A stretch of DNA of 64,000 bases from Rhodovulum sp. MB263 (GTDB taxonomy: Bacteria; Pseudomonadota; Alphaproteobacteria; Rhodobacterales; Rhodobacteraceae): NCBI RefSeq assembly GCF_002073975.1, contig NZ_CP020384.1, forward strand, positions 1,922,001 to 1,986,000. Reading direction: 5' to 3'. Positions 26,374 through 35,571 of this stretch are shown here, in pieces (position 1 is the stretch's first letter; each line of letters opens with the position of its first letter). A program made the position numbers and the translations under genes. The notes under the pieces were generated by a model. That model was given only the letters and a program-made list of their open reading frames with translations, had not been told where the DNA came from and made no database searches.

Positions 26374-27831
26374 ATGCGTTACGCTTGGCTGGCCACGGCG
26401 GCGGCCGTGCTGTCGATATCGGGCACGGTGGGGATCTGTCAGGATGACGGCACGCCCGAGGGCGTCGCCGAGTTGTCGCAGCAGGCGGCCTCCTACCGGC
26501 GGATCATCGCGGCGCTTTCGGAAGAGAGCACCCAGGCCGAGGCGGTACTGCAGAAGACGCAGGAGCGGCTGCGCCTGGCGCTGAACGCGCTGGCCGAGGC
26601 CGAGGCGCGGTTTGACCGGATCTCACAGCAGCAATCCGAGGCCGAGGCTTCGGGGCAGGCCGAGCTGTCGGACCTGAGCGGCCGGATCGAGGCCGCGCGC
26701 GCGGAGCTGACGGGGCGCGAGGCCGAGCTGGCCGCGCTGACGGCCCGGATCGAGACGGCGACCGATGTCGCCGAAGCAGCGGAAGGCGCGGCCGAGGCGG
26801 CCCGTGCCGCGCGCGATGCGGCGGGACAGGAGACGGCGGAACTTTCCGAAGCTGTCAAGCAGGCAAGGGCCGCCGCCGGGGCCGCGCAGGCCGAACGGCA
26901 AGAGGCAGAGGCGGCGCTGGCCGACATCCGTTCCCGGCTCGAGGCCGAGACCGCCCGGATGGCCGAAGCGGAGGCCGCTTTCGAGACGGTCCGCGCGCAG
27001 ACCGCCGAAGCCCGGGCGGCGCTGGAAACGGTCGAGGCGCTTCGGGAAAAGCACGAGGCCGCGGCGAGACAGGCCGGTTCGGAGCGCAGCGCGGCCGAAA
27101 GCCGGCTGGCCGATCTTCGGGACGCGCAGGAACGGGCGGTCGAGGCCGAGCGCGCGGCACGGGAACGCGCGGCGGCCGCGCAGGAGGCGGCGGATGCGGC
27201 CGAAGCCGGGGCTGCGGCACTGGCGCAGAAGATCGCCGCGGCCGAGGCCCGGCACGAGGGCCTGCTGGCGGATGGACAAGAGGCCGAAGCCGCGCTGGCA
27301 TCGTTGCGTGAGGAGCTCGAGGCGGCAACTGCGGCGCGCGACGCGGCCGAGCTGGCACGGCAGGAGGCCGAGGCTGCGGCGGAAGACGGCCGCGCCCGCG
27401 CGGCGACGCTGGTCGAGGAGGCGCGGGTGATGGCCGAGGAGCGCGAGCGGGCGGCCGAGGCGAAGGTCGTGGCCCTCGAGGCCCGGGCCGCACAGCTTGC
27501 TGCCGATATCGAGGCCGCGCGGCGCCTGCTGCCCGCAACCGCTGCGCCGATGACCGAGGCGGCCGACACCGCGCCCCCGGAACCGGATGCTCCCGCCCTC
27601 CCGCCGGGCACGCGGCCGGCCTTTCGGGCCGGGGCGGCGCCCCCGGCCGAGGCGGTCGCCCGGGCGGTTTCCGAGGCCCCGGGGCTTGCCGAAGCCAGTC
27701 AGGCCGAACGCGCCGAGCTTGAACGGCTGCTCGGCGAGGGCATGTGCGCGCCCGATGCGCTGCGCACCGTCTTCGGCGGGATCAACCGTCAGACTCTCGT
27801 TTCGCTGATCCGCGGCCTCGGCCGGTGCTAG
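26374..27831 (+). CDS. Exported coiled-coil protein of unknown function
   Basis: A 485-residue protein with a signal peptide (MRYAWLATAAAVLSISG..). Residues 30-380 form an almost unbroken Ala/Glu/Arg-rich coiled coil. A Pro/Ala linker follows (about 390-430), then a short C-terminal domain (ERLLGEGMCAPDALRTVFGG) ending in Cys. No family recognised. The TAXI binding-protein gene starts 42 bases downstream, so they are likely an operon. The coiled coil resembles the periplasmic part of the convergent ExeA-like protein in composition. Coiled-coil composition alone does not give a function. Confidence 0.72.
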   Translation: MRYAWLATAAAVLSISGTVGICQDDGTPEGVAELSQQAASYRRIIAALSEESTQAEAVLQKTQERLRLALNALAEAEARFDRISQQQSEAEASGQAELSDLSGRIEAARAELTGREAELAALTARIETATDVAEAAEGAAEAARAARDAAGQETAELSEAVKQARAAAGAAQAERQEAEAALADIRSRLEAETARMAEAEAAFETVRAQTAEARAALETVEALREKHEAAARQAGSERSAAESRLADLRDAQERAVEAERAARERAAAAQEAADAAEAGAAALAQKIAAAEARHEGLLADGQEAEAALASLREELEAATAARDAAELARQEAEAAAEDGRARAATLVEEARVMAEERERAAEAKVVALEARAAQLAADIEAARRLLPATAAPMTEAADTAPPEPDAPALPPGTRPAFRAGAAPPAEAVARAVSEAPGLAEASQAERAELERLLGEGMCAPDALRTVFGGINRQTLVSLIRGLGRC

Positions 27832-27873
27832 CAAGCTGGTGCCGTCCGTCCGCGCTGTGAGGAGTGTTGCCGA

Positions 27874-28944
27874 ATGTCCCTTTTCAGTCGTCCCTTTTCC
27901 GGCCTGAAGGCAGGCCTCATCATGGTTTTCACCGCGCTCGCGGGCCTGGTTCCGGCGGCCTCCGTCCCGGCCCAGACCTTCGAGAAGAACATCCTGACCG
28001 GCGGCCCGACCGGCACCTATATCCAGTTCGGCCGCGACATTGCCGGTATCGCCGCGGAATGCGGCATCACGCTCAATGTCCTGGAAAGCGCCGGATCGCT
28101 CGAGAATTTCGTCGGTGTCCGGCAACGGAGCTTTACCCAGTTCGGCATCGTCCAGAGCGACGTTCTGGAATATCTGCGCACCTATGCCGCGAACGATCCG
28201 GAGATGGCGCGCACCATCGCCGGGGTACGGATCGCCTTTCCCCTTTACAACGAAGAGGTCCATCTGCTGGCTCGTTCCGAGATCGGCAGCCTCGCCGAAA
28301 TGGCGGGCAGGCGCGTTGCGGTCGGTGTCGAGAACAGCGGGACCTATGTCACCGCAACGCTGGTGCTCGACCTGGCCGAGGTGGCGGCAGAGCGCGTGAA
28401 GATCGGCCCCGACGAGGCGCTGCGCCAGCTCCTGGCAGGCGAGATCGATGCCTTCTTCTATGTCGCGGGCGCGCCGACCAAGCTTTTCCAGACCCCCGGG
28501 ATCGAGGCCGGGCGTTTCCATCTGCTGGCGCTGACAGACCCTGTTCTGCAGGCGGTCTATACGCCCGCGACAATCCCTGCGGACACCTATCCGTTCCAGT
28601 CCGGGCCGGTCGAGGCGGTGGCGGTCAAGGCGGTTCTGATGACCTATGACTATCAGATCCGCAAGAACCGCTATCACCGCGCCAGTTGCGATGCGGTGCG
28701 CAGCCTCTCGCACCTGCTGCTGGCGCGGTTCGAGGAGTTGAAGGAGACCGGCCATCCGAAATGGAAGCAGGTCGATCTGACCGATATCCCGCCGGGCTGG
28801 GAGGTGGCCGCCTGCGTCAACATGGGGATAGATCCCGAATTCTCGCTGCCATGCACCCGCGAGGGCGCGACCATGGGGCCCGGCGCGAGCGAGGCGAATG
28901 CGCTTTACCGTCATCGGGTCTGCGCCGCCATCGGCGGTTGCTGA
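27874..28944 (+). CDS. TAXI-family TRAP solute-binding protein, orphan
   Basis: A 356-residue periplasmic protein with a signal peptide ending near VPA-Q. The NILTGGPTGTYIQFGRDIA opening and AGSLENF segment are the TAXI-family (TRAP-associated extracytoplasmic) ligand region. TAXI proteins usually serve a fused 4TM-12TM permease, but none is encoded nearby. GAGGAG upstream supports the start. Six cysteines, including the C-terminal Cys-Ala-Ala-Ile-Gly-Gly-Cys, are unusual for the family and could form disulfides. Paired with the coiled-coil gene, it may sense rather than transport. Confidence 0.85.
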   Translation: MSLFSRPFSGLKAGLIMVFTALAGLVPAASVPAQTFEKNILTGGPTGTYIQFGRDIAGIAAECGITLNVLESAGSLENFVGVRQRSFTQFGIVQSDVLEYLRTYAANDPEMARTIAGVRIAFPLYNEEVHLLARSEIGSLAEMAGRRVAVGVENSGTYVTATLVLDLAEVAAERVKIGPDEALRQLLAGEIDAFFYVAGAPTKLFQTPGIEAGRFHLLALTDPVLQAVYTPATIPADTYPFQSGPVEAVAVKAVLMTYDYQIRKNRYHRASCDAVRSLSHLLLARFEELKETGHPKWKQVDLTDIPPGWEVAACVNMGIDPEFSLPCTREGATMGPGASEANALYRHRVCAAIGGC

Positions 28945-29039
28945 ACGGGCATCCGGTGCCGTCCGGAAGCCCGCCCATCGCTCTGCGCGTATCCCGGGCG
29001 CATGTCCGATGCCAACCGCCCGGGCCGCCGCCCGCTCCG

Positions 29040-31214
29040 CTAGCGCGGCTCGATCCTTTGCCAGTCGGTGGGGGCATTGCGCCCGGCGCGTATCCGCCAC
29101 CAGTTCAGGGCCAGGTCCGCAGGCAGGCTCAGGCGGGCCGCCGTCAGAGCCGTGGCGAAGCGGGCCTGTGGCGGGCCGGGCTCGGCAGCCAGTTCGACCA
29201 GGAAGGGGCCGCTTCCCTGCCAGACCAGCTCGATGACGCCCCCGGCCAGGTGCGCGGCCAGCGGCCGGGCGGTGGCCCGGTCGGGATCGGCGGGCCCTTC
29301 GGGCAGGTCGTCCAGCCGGACCTGCGCTGCCACCACCTCGGTCGCGGCGATCCGGTACCAGTGCCGCGCGGTGTCGATATTGCGCTCGACGCCGTCGCCG
29401 ACCTCGTAGATCTGGCCGAGGTAATAGGCGGCACGGCTCTGACCGTTCACCGCCGCCCGGGAATAGGCGATGGCGATGTCAAGCGGATCGCTGCTGGCCA
29501 GCGCATGCCGGTACTGGCGCTGCGCCACGCGCGCATCGGCCGGTGCGGCGTCGAGCATGAGCGGAGAGGCGGCCGGATCTAGCTTCGGCTCGGGGCTCTG
29601 CTCGGTTCGCTGCTCGGGGGGCGGGCCGGAGCCGGGGTCGGGCTTTGGAACGGGACGCGCGGCGGTGGCCTGCACCCCTGTCAGCGGCGCGGCGCCGCCC
29701 GCGCTCAGCCGCCCGTTCAGCGCGTCGAGCCGCAGTTCCGCTTCGGCGATCCTGTCCTGCAATTGCGCGAAATCTGCCGTGGCGCGGTCGGCGGCGACAC
29801 GGGCCGCAGCGCGTCTGGCCTCGGCGGCGGCGGTCTCCTGGATGGCGTCGCGACGCCGCGCCGCAAGACGGTCGAGCTCGGCGCGGGTCTCGGCAAGACG
29901 GGCCTCGGCGGCCGCGATCCGGGTCCTGGTCAGGTGTTCGGCTGCCGCACCCGTTTCAGCGCTGGCGGTTTCCGCTGCGCGCAGCCGATCAGCGAGCGGC
30001 GCCTCGCTGCGGCCTTCGGAAAAGGGGCTGGCAGTGGCCAGGCGCGGGGCGCCTGTATTGCCCGGAGATGCCGGATCGTCTGGCCCCCCGACGATCAGGG
30101 TGCTGCCGACGAAGACCGCCGCAAGGCCGAGCGCGGCGCCGGTCGTGGCAGCCAGAAGGCGCGTCCTGCGCGGGCGGAGGCGGGCCGGCGCGGGGCAGGG
30201 CTCGGGGACGGAAGCCGCCGCCGAGACAGGCTTGTTGACCCGATCAGCTTCCGGCCGCGCAGAGCCGGCAGCCGCCGTCTCGGGGGCCGTCTCGGGCGGT
30301 GGCGATTGCGCAACGGGGCGCAGTCGCGCGCCCGGCGGGGCCGCCTTCGGCCGCGGCGGCAGCGAAGGCGCGGGGCCTTCGAACAGGCAGATTCCATCGC
30401 CGGCGGTATCCTGCCAGTCGGCCAGCAGCTCGCGGAGGAAAGCGCCGTCGAGGCAGGTCCGGTCGGCGCCGAAAGCGGCGTTCAGGCCGCGGTCGCAGAT
30501 CGTGTTGACCAATCGCGGCAGGCCATGGGCATGACGGTGGATCAGCGCCAGTGCCTCTGGGTCGAAAAGCGCGTCGGCCTCCCCTCCGGCCGCTACGATG
30601 CGGCTTCGGATATAATCGGCGGTCTCGGTCGCGGTCATCGGCTGCAGCCGGACCTGGCTGTCCTGCGCCAGATCCAGAAAGGAGGGATGGCTCTGTTCGA
30701 GATGGGGTTCGAGTTCGGGCAGGCCGGACAGCACCAGCCGGAAGGCCGCGCCTGCGCCCTGTCCGGGGCGGGCCACCCGGTCGAGCATCTCCAGACCGGC
30801 CGTTGACAGGCCCTGCGCCTCGTCGATCGCCAGCAGCGGCAGCCGGCCGGCGGCACGGATCTCGGCCATCACGGTCTCGACCCGGGCCAGGAGCCTGTCG
30901 GGCTCGGCTGCGCCCGCCTCGGCGCCGAAGGCCGAGAGGATCCAGCGCAGGAGCGCGGGACCGTCTCCGATCGGATTGGCATGGAAGGCGGGCCGGAAGA
31001 TCCCGGTCAGGGTGTCGTCCCGCAGGAGCGCGCGCAGAAAGGTGGTCTTGCCGGTGCCGGTGTCGCCCAGCACCAGCGCCAGAGGCGCGCCGTCGATCAG
31101 CGCCAGGCGCAGGCGTTCGAAATCATGCCAATGCGGGTCGGTCCAATGCACCGCCCCCTCGCAGGGCGCCAGGCCGAACGGGCGTTGCGCCAGTCCGAAG
31201 AATGCAACGTACAT
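29040..31214 (-). CDS. ExeA-like AAA ATPase fused to periplasmic coiled coil and Sel1 repeats
   Basis: A 724-residue bitopic protein. Residues 1-270 are an ExeA/GspA-type AAA domain that starts MYVAFFGLAQRPFGLAP, with Walker A GDTGTGKTT (about 49-57), Walker B LLAIDEAQ (about 126-133) and an AAA lid. A Pro-rich linker, one membrane helix (ATTGAALGLAAVFVGSTL, about 355-375), a coiled coil (about 400-510) and a Sel1-like repeat region (AYYLGQIYEVGDGVERN) follow. ExeA relatives act with peptidoglycan-binding partners in secretin assembly or polysaccharide export. No such cluster is present here, so the role is open. Confidence 0.82.
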   Translation of the reverse strand: MYVAFFGLAQRPFGLAPCEGAVHWTDPHWHDFERLRLALIDGAPLALVLGDTGTGKTTFLRALLRDDTLTGIFRPAFHANPIGDGPALLRWILSAFGAEAGAAEPDRLLARVETVMAEIRAAGRLPLLAIDEAQGLSTAGLEMLDRVARPGQGAGAAFRLVLSGLPELEPHLEQSHPSFLDLAQDSQVRLQPMTATETADYIRSRIVAAGGEADALFDPEALALIHRHAHGLPRLVNTICDRGLNAAFGADRTCLDGAFLRELLADWQDTAGDGICLFEGPAPSLPPRPKAAPPGARLRPVAQSPPPETAPETAAAGSARPEADRVNKPVSAAASVPEPCPAPARLRPRRTRLLAATTGAALGLAAVFVGSTLIVGGPDDPASPGNTGAPRLATASPFSEGRSEAPLADRLRAAETASAETGAAAEHLTRTRIAAAEARLAETRAELDRLAARRRDAIQETAAAEARRAAARVAADRATADFAQLQDRIAEAELRLDALNGRLSAGGAAPLTGVQATAARPVPKPDPGSGPPPEQRTEQSPEPKLDPAASPLMLDAAPADARVAQRQYRHALASSDPLDIAIAYSRAAVNGQSRAAYYLGQIYEVGDGVERNIDTARHWYRIAATEVVAAQVRLDDLPEGPADPDRATARPLAAHLAGGVIELVWQGSGPFLVELAAEPGPPQARFATALTAARLSLPADLALNWWRIRAGRNAPTDWQRIEPR

Positions 31215-31403
31215 GCGTTATGCCGTGTTCCTCTTGCCACCTGAGCGATCATGCGGGAACAGCGCAGCCCCGTCGAGTCTCGCGTCGAATCTTGCATCGG
31301 GTCTCGTTTCAGGGCTGGCAGGCAGCGGTCATCGCCAGGGACCGCGAGGACAGGGCGAAGCCGGCCCGGGGGAGACGGGCCGGCAACCGGGCGCTGCGCG
31401 GGC

Positions 31404-32129
31404 TCAGGTCAGAAGCCAGGCCCGGGCGGCGGTATAATCGTCCTCGTCGAAATACTTGGCCTTGGCATCCAGCATCATCGGCAGCAGGGTTTCCGCAAGC
31501 TTCATCCATGACTTGTCGCCAACGACGGCGATCCGGCAGGGCTGATGCCGGTGATGGCGGATCAGGTTGACATGCTCGCCAAGCGCCGAGGGCCCTTGCC
31601 AGCCCTCGAAGCGGCGCAGATCGACCATCAGCCGGAACCGCTCATGCGCGGCGGCATAGGCGTCGAGATCCGGGCTGCGGGTCTTGTAGCTGGCGCTGTC
31701 GAGGCGCCCGATGAGCCGGACCTCGAGGGCGTCGGCGCCGATTTCCTCGAGATGGATCGTGCCGAGCGATTCGCGCAGCCAGAGCCGCGCGGCGTCGCGC
31801 TCGTCGAGATCGAAGGTGCGGACCGGGCAGGGCAGGGTGAAGCCGAACATCCGGACGCCTGCTTCGATCTTGTCGCTGTCGGTGACGACGGCGATCTTTC
31901 CGAAGCCGCGCCAGCGCTTCAGCCCGAGCCGGGCATCGGCCCAGAGCGCGCCCGCGGAATAGCCCTCGAAATCGGGGCCGATCTGGTAGAGCAGCCGGAT
32001 CGGCATGCCCCAGTCGAGGGCGCGGGTGACGGCGGGGATCAGGACGGTTTCGTAATCCTGTTCGGTGACGCGGCCCGTGGCCCGGATTTCGAGCAGGCCT
32101 TCGGCCGTTTCCTCGGTAATGTCGATCAT
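31404..32129 (-). CDS. Tandem SpoIIAA-like (STAS-fold) protein
   Basis: A 241-residue cytoplasmic protein made of two SpoIIAA-like domains (about 1-118 and 122-241). Each begins with a strand such as LLEIRATGRVTEQDY or ALEVRLIGRLDSASY and carries a FGKIAVVTDS or CRIAVVGDKS segment. The single-domain family (DUF3478/SpoIIAA-like) is common in proteobacteria and has a lipid- or membrane-associated STAS fold without a defined role. The internal duplication is the notable point. It stands alone between two minus-strand genes. Confidence 0.75.
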   Translation of the reverse strand: MIDITEETAEGLLEIRATGRVTEQDYETVLIPAVTRALDWGMPIRLLYQIGPDFEGYSAGALWADARLGLKRWRGFGKIAVVTDSDKIEAGVRMFGFTLPCPVRTFDLDERDAARLWLRESLGTIHLEEIGADALEVRLIGRLDSASYKTRSPDLDAYAAAHERFRLMVDLRRFEGWQGPSALGEHVNLIRHHRHQPCRIAVVGDKSWMKLAETLLPMMLDAKAKYFDEDDYTAARAWLLT

Positions 32130-32229
32130 GGTTCGGAAATCCTCACTGATGACGTCTTGAGGAATATGTAGGGACGCCCCGCCAAGGTTCCATCCCCGGG
32201 TGGCGGGGAGGGATGGCAGTCCGTGTCAT

Positions 32230-32254
32230 GGGTATTTTCGCCAGGAAGAAGAGA
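32230..32254 (-). repeat. Interspersed intergenic element, copy C
   Basis: On the minus strand it reads TCTCTTCTTCCTGGCGAAAA then TACCC, the cleanest core copy. It lies 19 bases beyond the 3' end of sqdC, between that operon and the SpoIIAA-like gene. Confidence 0.7.
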
Positions 32255-32272
32255 CAGGCCGGGTGCGGGCGG

Positions 32273-33169
32273 TCAGTCGGCCGGGCCCGGGCCGGTCAGG
32301 GCCGGTCGGGGGCGGCAAAGCGCGGGAAGACTCGCCTTGAGCCGGGCGATCCCGCCGGGCGTCCAGCCCAGGGCCGCGAGGCGGTCGCATTGCATCACGC
32401 TGACGGCCGCGTCCGAGCGGGGCGGCAGCGGATGGAGGATCCCCTCGGCCTCGGCCACAAGCGCCAGCAGGTCATGGCGGTCGAGCAGGATGTCGGAGGC
32501 GTTGAAGATCCCGCGGGCGCCGGTGTCCCGCAGCAGCCGGGCGGCAGCGGCGAGATCGGCGCCATGCAGCTCGGTGCCGCGGCGGGGCGCAATCGGGCGG
32601 CCCTGGCGGAAATCATCGAAGAGCGCTTGCCATTTATGGGCCCGGCCGGGGCCTGCGGCGCCGTAGATGCCGGTGGCACGCAGGGCGACCGGGGCGAAGC
32701 TGTCGCTGGCGAGGGCAAAGAGGCGGCGCTCGGCCTCGGCCTTGACCTTGCCGTAAAGCGTGTCGGGATAGGGGGTGAGCGTCTCGGTCAGAGCGGTCCC
32801 GGGCGGGTAGCGGCCGTAGACCGCGCGGCTCGACAGGAACAGGACGGTGCCGGTTCCGGCCGCGCGGGCGGCTTCGAAAAGCGCGACCGAGCCGTCGAGA
32901 TTGGCGCGGGTGAAACCCTCGGGGTCGCTGCCCTCGCCGCCCCGGTAGCGTCCCGGCAGATGCGAGAAGGCGCAATGGATCAGCGCGTCGATGCCGCTCA
33001 GGTCCGGGCGGTCGCCAAGCGCATAGGGGCGGAACCCGGTCGGCGCCGGGAAGAAGCCGGGTGGCGGCGGGGTGCGGCCGAGGATCGTGACAGGCTCGCC
33101 CGCGCCCAGCGCGTCCTCGACGAAGAAACGCCCGACAAGGCCGGTGGCGCCGGTGACGGCCAGGGTCAT
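32273..33169 (-). CDS. sqdC: Sulfolipid biosynthesis protein SqdC (NAD(P) epimerase/reductase family)
   Basis: A 298-residue short-chain dehydrogenase/epimerase-type protein with the N-terminal motif GATGLVGRFF. The active-site tyrosine and lysine appear as YGKVK after SLTPYPD. In R. sphaeroides, sqdC is the third gene of the sqdBDC operon, encodes a reductase-like protein, and its loss leads to a sulfoquinovosyl-dihydroxyacetone intermediate. Here it overlaps the glycosyltransferase gene by 4 bases in the same order. The family match is firm; the sqdC name rests mainly on the operon. Confidence 0.78.
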   Translation of the reverse strand: MTLAVTGATGLVGRFFVEDALGAGEPVTILGRTPPPPGFFPAPTGFRPYALGDRPDLSGIDALIHCAFSHLPGRYRGGEGSDPEGFTRANLDGSVALFEAARAAGTGTVLFLSSRAVYGRYPPGTALTETLTPYPDTLYGKVKAEAERRLFALASDSFAPVALRATGIYGAAGPGRAHKWQALFDDFRQGRPIAPRRGTELHGADLAAAARLLRDTGARGIFNASDILLDRHDLLALVAEAEGILHPLPPRSDAAVSVMQCDRLAALGWTPGGIARLKASLPALCRPRPALTGPGPAD

Positions 33170-34008
33170 GAGGCGGCGGGTCCGGGCAGGGAGGTGGTGT
33201 CGGGGATCTGGCTGCCATCCGCATGGGCCCGCCAGAGATCGATCAGCGGTTTGAGGCGGTCGGCCTTGTCGTGGTCCTGCCAGGGTTTTTCATACTGGAA
33301 ATGCAGCACGCGGATGTCGGGCCAGGACCAGAGTTCGGGCAGGTTGAACCAGACATATTGCAGCATGTTGTCGAAGACCGGCAGCCCGTGCCAGCCCGGG
33401 AAGAACTCCTGCAGGAAGGTCTGGTCGGTCCGCCGCCAGAACGCGCCCGGCGCATCGAGCCGGGCCATCATCGTCCCGAAGGTGGCGGGATCGGGCCGAG
33501 CGGTGAAGACGCCCGAATTCATGCGCCGGAAATCGGCCAGGCTTTCATAGACATTCGGCGCGGCGCAAAGCTCGGGGTAGTCGAACAGCCGGTCGATCGG
33601 TTGCAGCACCAGCGTATCGGCATCGAGAAAGATCACCCGCTCGTAATCGAGCTGCCAGAGCCGGAGTTTGCAGAAATTGTCGAGCGGCGTGTGGAAGGCG
33701 GGCTTGGTGCCCTTGGTGAAGGGCGCATCGCGATGCAGCTTGTCGCGGGCATGGGCGGCGTTGAAGGCGTCCGAGGTCGGCAGCAGGTCGGTCTCGACCA
33801 GCCGCGCGCCCAGATCGGAAAGGGGCGCGAGATCCGCCTCGGCCACGCCGCCGGTATGCAGCACGCAGATATCCGAGGCCCGTCCGTCCGTCCGTTTCAG
33901 CGAGCGTATCAGGGCCCTGGCCCCCAACGCGAAATCCGCGTTGGTGACCAGCGTCACATAGGCATGCCGTGCCCCTGCGCCCCGTGCGGGCCTCAGGCCC
34001 TCGGTCAC
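33166..34008 (-). CDS. sqdD: Sulfoquinovosyl transferase SqdD (GT8, glycogenin-like)
   Basis: A 280-residue GT8 glycosyltransferase with the N-terminal strand YVTLVTNADFALGARALIRS, the metal-binding DxD motif FLDADTLVLQ, and the MNSGVFTARP segment. In R. sphaeroides the glycogenin-like SqdD transfers sulfoquinovose from UDP-sulfoquinovose to diacylglycerol, making the membrane sulfolipid SQDG. It overlaps sqdB by four bases upstream and sqdC by four bases downstream, so the three genes are tightly coupled. Confidence 0.85.
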   Translation of the reverse strand: MTEGLRPARGAGARHAYVTLVTNADFALGARALIRSLKRTDGRASDICVLHTGGVAEADLAPLSDLGARLVETDLLPTSDAFNAAHARDKLHRDAPFTKGTKPAFHTPLDNFCKLRLWQLDYERVIFLDADTLVLQPIDRLFDYPELCAAPNVYESLADFRRMNSGVFTARPDPATFGTMMARLDAPGAFWRRTDQTFLQEFFPGWHGLPVFDNMLQYVWFNLPELWSWPDIRVLHFQYEKPWQDHDKADRLKPLIDLWRAHADGSQIPDTTSLPGPAAS

Positions 34009-35222
34009 GAGACCGACTTCAGCCGCTTGCCTTCCGGATCGCGCTCGACCCGGCTGGCCAGATCGCGGGTCCAGGCCGAGACGCAGGGCACGCGCTTGCG
34101 GTCGACCCGGTGGGCGAATTTCTTCGCGATCTCGACCACCTCTTCCAGCAGGCCCTCCTGCAGCGTGATCGGATCGAGCCCGAGGCCGAGGAAATTGTCG
34201 TTCTTCACGATCAGCTCGTTCTCGGCGGCTTCCTTGCGCGGATTCGGCAGATAGGCGATCCTGGCACCGGTCATCTTCGACACCAGCTCGGCCAGATCGC
34301 GAACCCGGTGGGTCTCGGTCATCTGGTTGAAGATCTTCACCCGGTCGCCCTTGGCGGGGGCATCCTTCAGCGCCAGTTCGATGCAGCGCACGGTGTCCTG
34401 GATATGGATGAAGGCGCGGGTCTGCCCGCCGGTGCCATGCACGGTCAGCGGATAGCCGATGGCGGCCTGGGCCAGGAAGCGGTTCAGCACGGTGCCGTAA
34501 TCGCCGTCATAATCGAACCGGTTCACCAGCTGCGGATGGCGCCGGGTCTGGTCGGTATTGGTGCCCCAGACGATGCCCTGATGCAGGTCGGTCACGCGCA
34601 CGCCGTCATTCTGGGCGTAGAACTGGAACAGGATCTGATCGAGCGACTTGGTCATGTGATAGACCGAGCCCGGCCGGGTCGGATAGAGGATCTCCATCTC
34701 CTTCGACCCGTCGGGCGTGTCGATCGAGACGTCGAGATAGCCCTCGGGGATCGGCGCGCCGACGGTCGAATAGCCATACACCCCCATCGTGCCCAGATGC
34801 ACCAGATGCGCGTCGAGCCCGGTCTCGACCATCGCCACCAGCAGGTTGTGAGTGGCGTTGATGTTGTTGTCGACGGTGTAGATCTTGTGGCGGTCAGAGA
34901 TCATCGAATAGGGCGCGGCGCGCTGTTCGGCGAAATGGATCACCGCGTCGGGGCGGTTCTCGGCCAGCCAGTCGCGGAGCCGGTAATATTCCTTGGCGAG
35001 GTCGATCAGGTGGAAATGGATCTGCTCGCCCGAGACTTCCTTCCAGATCCGGCAGCGTTCCTGGATCGAGTCCATCGGCGTCAGCGACTGCACGCCCAGC
35101 TCGGTGTCGATCCAGCGTCGGCTGAGATTGTCGATGATGTGTATCTCGTGGCCGAGGTTGGACAGGTGCAGCGATGTGGGCCAGCCACAAAAACCGTCTC
35201 CGCCAAGAACCGCAATCTTCAT
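34005..35222 (-). CDS. sqdB: UDP-sulfoquinovose synthase
   Basis: Converts UDP-glucose and sulfite to UDP-sulfoquinovose, the head-group donor for SQDG. It has 405 residues, full length for SqdB/SQD1. Distinctive features are the NAD motif GGDGFCGWPTSLHLSNLG, the family block DTELGVQSLTP, the LGTMGVYG segment and the catalytic YHMTK tyrosine-lysine pair. The start at 35222 is chosen because AAAGGAG lies six bases before it; an ATG six bases earlier would directly abut that site. First gene of the operon. Confidence 0.94.
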   Translation of the reverse strand: MKIAVLGGDGFCGWPTSLHLSNLGHEIHIIDNLSRRWIDTELGVQSLTPMDSIQERCRIWKEVSGEQIHFHLIDLAKEYYRLRDWLAENRPDAVIHFAEQRAAPYSMISDRHKIYTVDNNINATHNLLVAMVETGLDAHLVHLGTMGVYGYSTVGAPIPEGYLDVSIDTPDGSKEMEILYPTRPGSVYHMTKSLDQILFQFYAQNDGVRVTDLHQGIVWGTNTDQTRRHPQLVNRFDYDGDYGTVLNRFLAQAAIGYPLTVHGTGGQTRAFIHIQDTVRCIELALKDAPAKGDRVKIFNQMTETHRVRDLAELVSKMTGARIAYLPNPRKEAAENELIVKNDNFLGLGLDPITLQEGLLEEVVEIAKKFAHRVDRKRVPCVSAWTRDLASRVERDPEGKRLKSVS

Positions 35223-35571
35223 CGACATCTCCTTTCGGGGTCTTAAAACCGGCGGCATCGCGCCGCCCATGCGGCGTTCGTTACCGGAGCGGCGAGGTGA
35301 CTGTCATTTGAAACTTTCATGTCAGCCCCACCGATGTGGAAATCAATGCGGTTCCGGGATTTTTCCAGCCCGGTGCGGGCCTTCGATCCCCGCGCGGGGC
35401 CGCGATCCATGGGGATGCAGGCCCGTCTGCGGACGCGGCCCGAGTCGCGGGACCGCCCCGACATGAGGAACCGAACGCGATGTCCGGCGTTGGGAGGGCA
35501 TGATGTCGGGGACGCAACACATCTTCGGGATGCGCCGGGACGGGGCAATTCCGGGGCATGAGGCGACACGA

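Noticed and set aside
26493-27611. 372-residue Ala/Ser/Arg-rich minus-strand frame
   Set aside because: Antisense image of the Glu/Ala coiled coil; low complexity arises from the repeat codons of the real gene.
26623-29100. 825-residue minus-strand frame opposite the coiled-coil and TAXI genes
   Set aside because: The plus-strand genes have signal peptides and family motifs; the antisense product has none.
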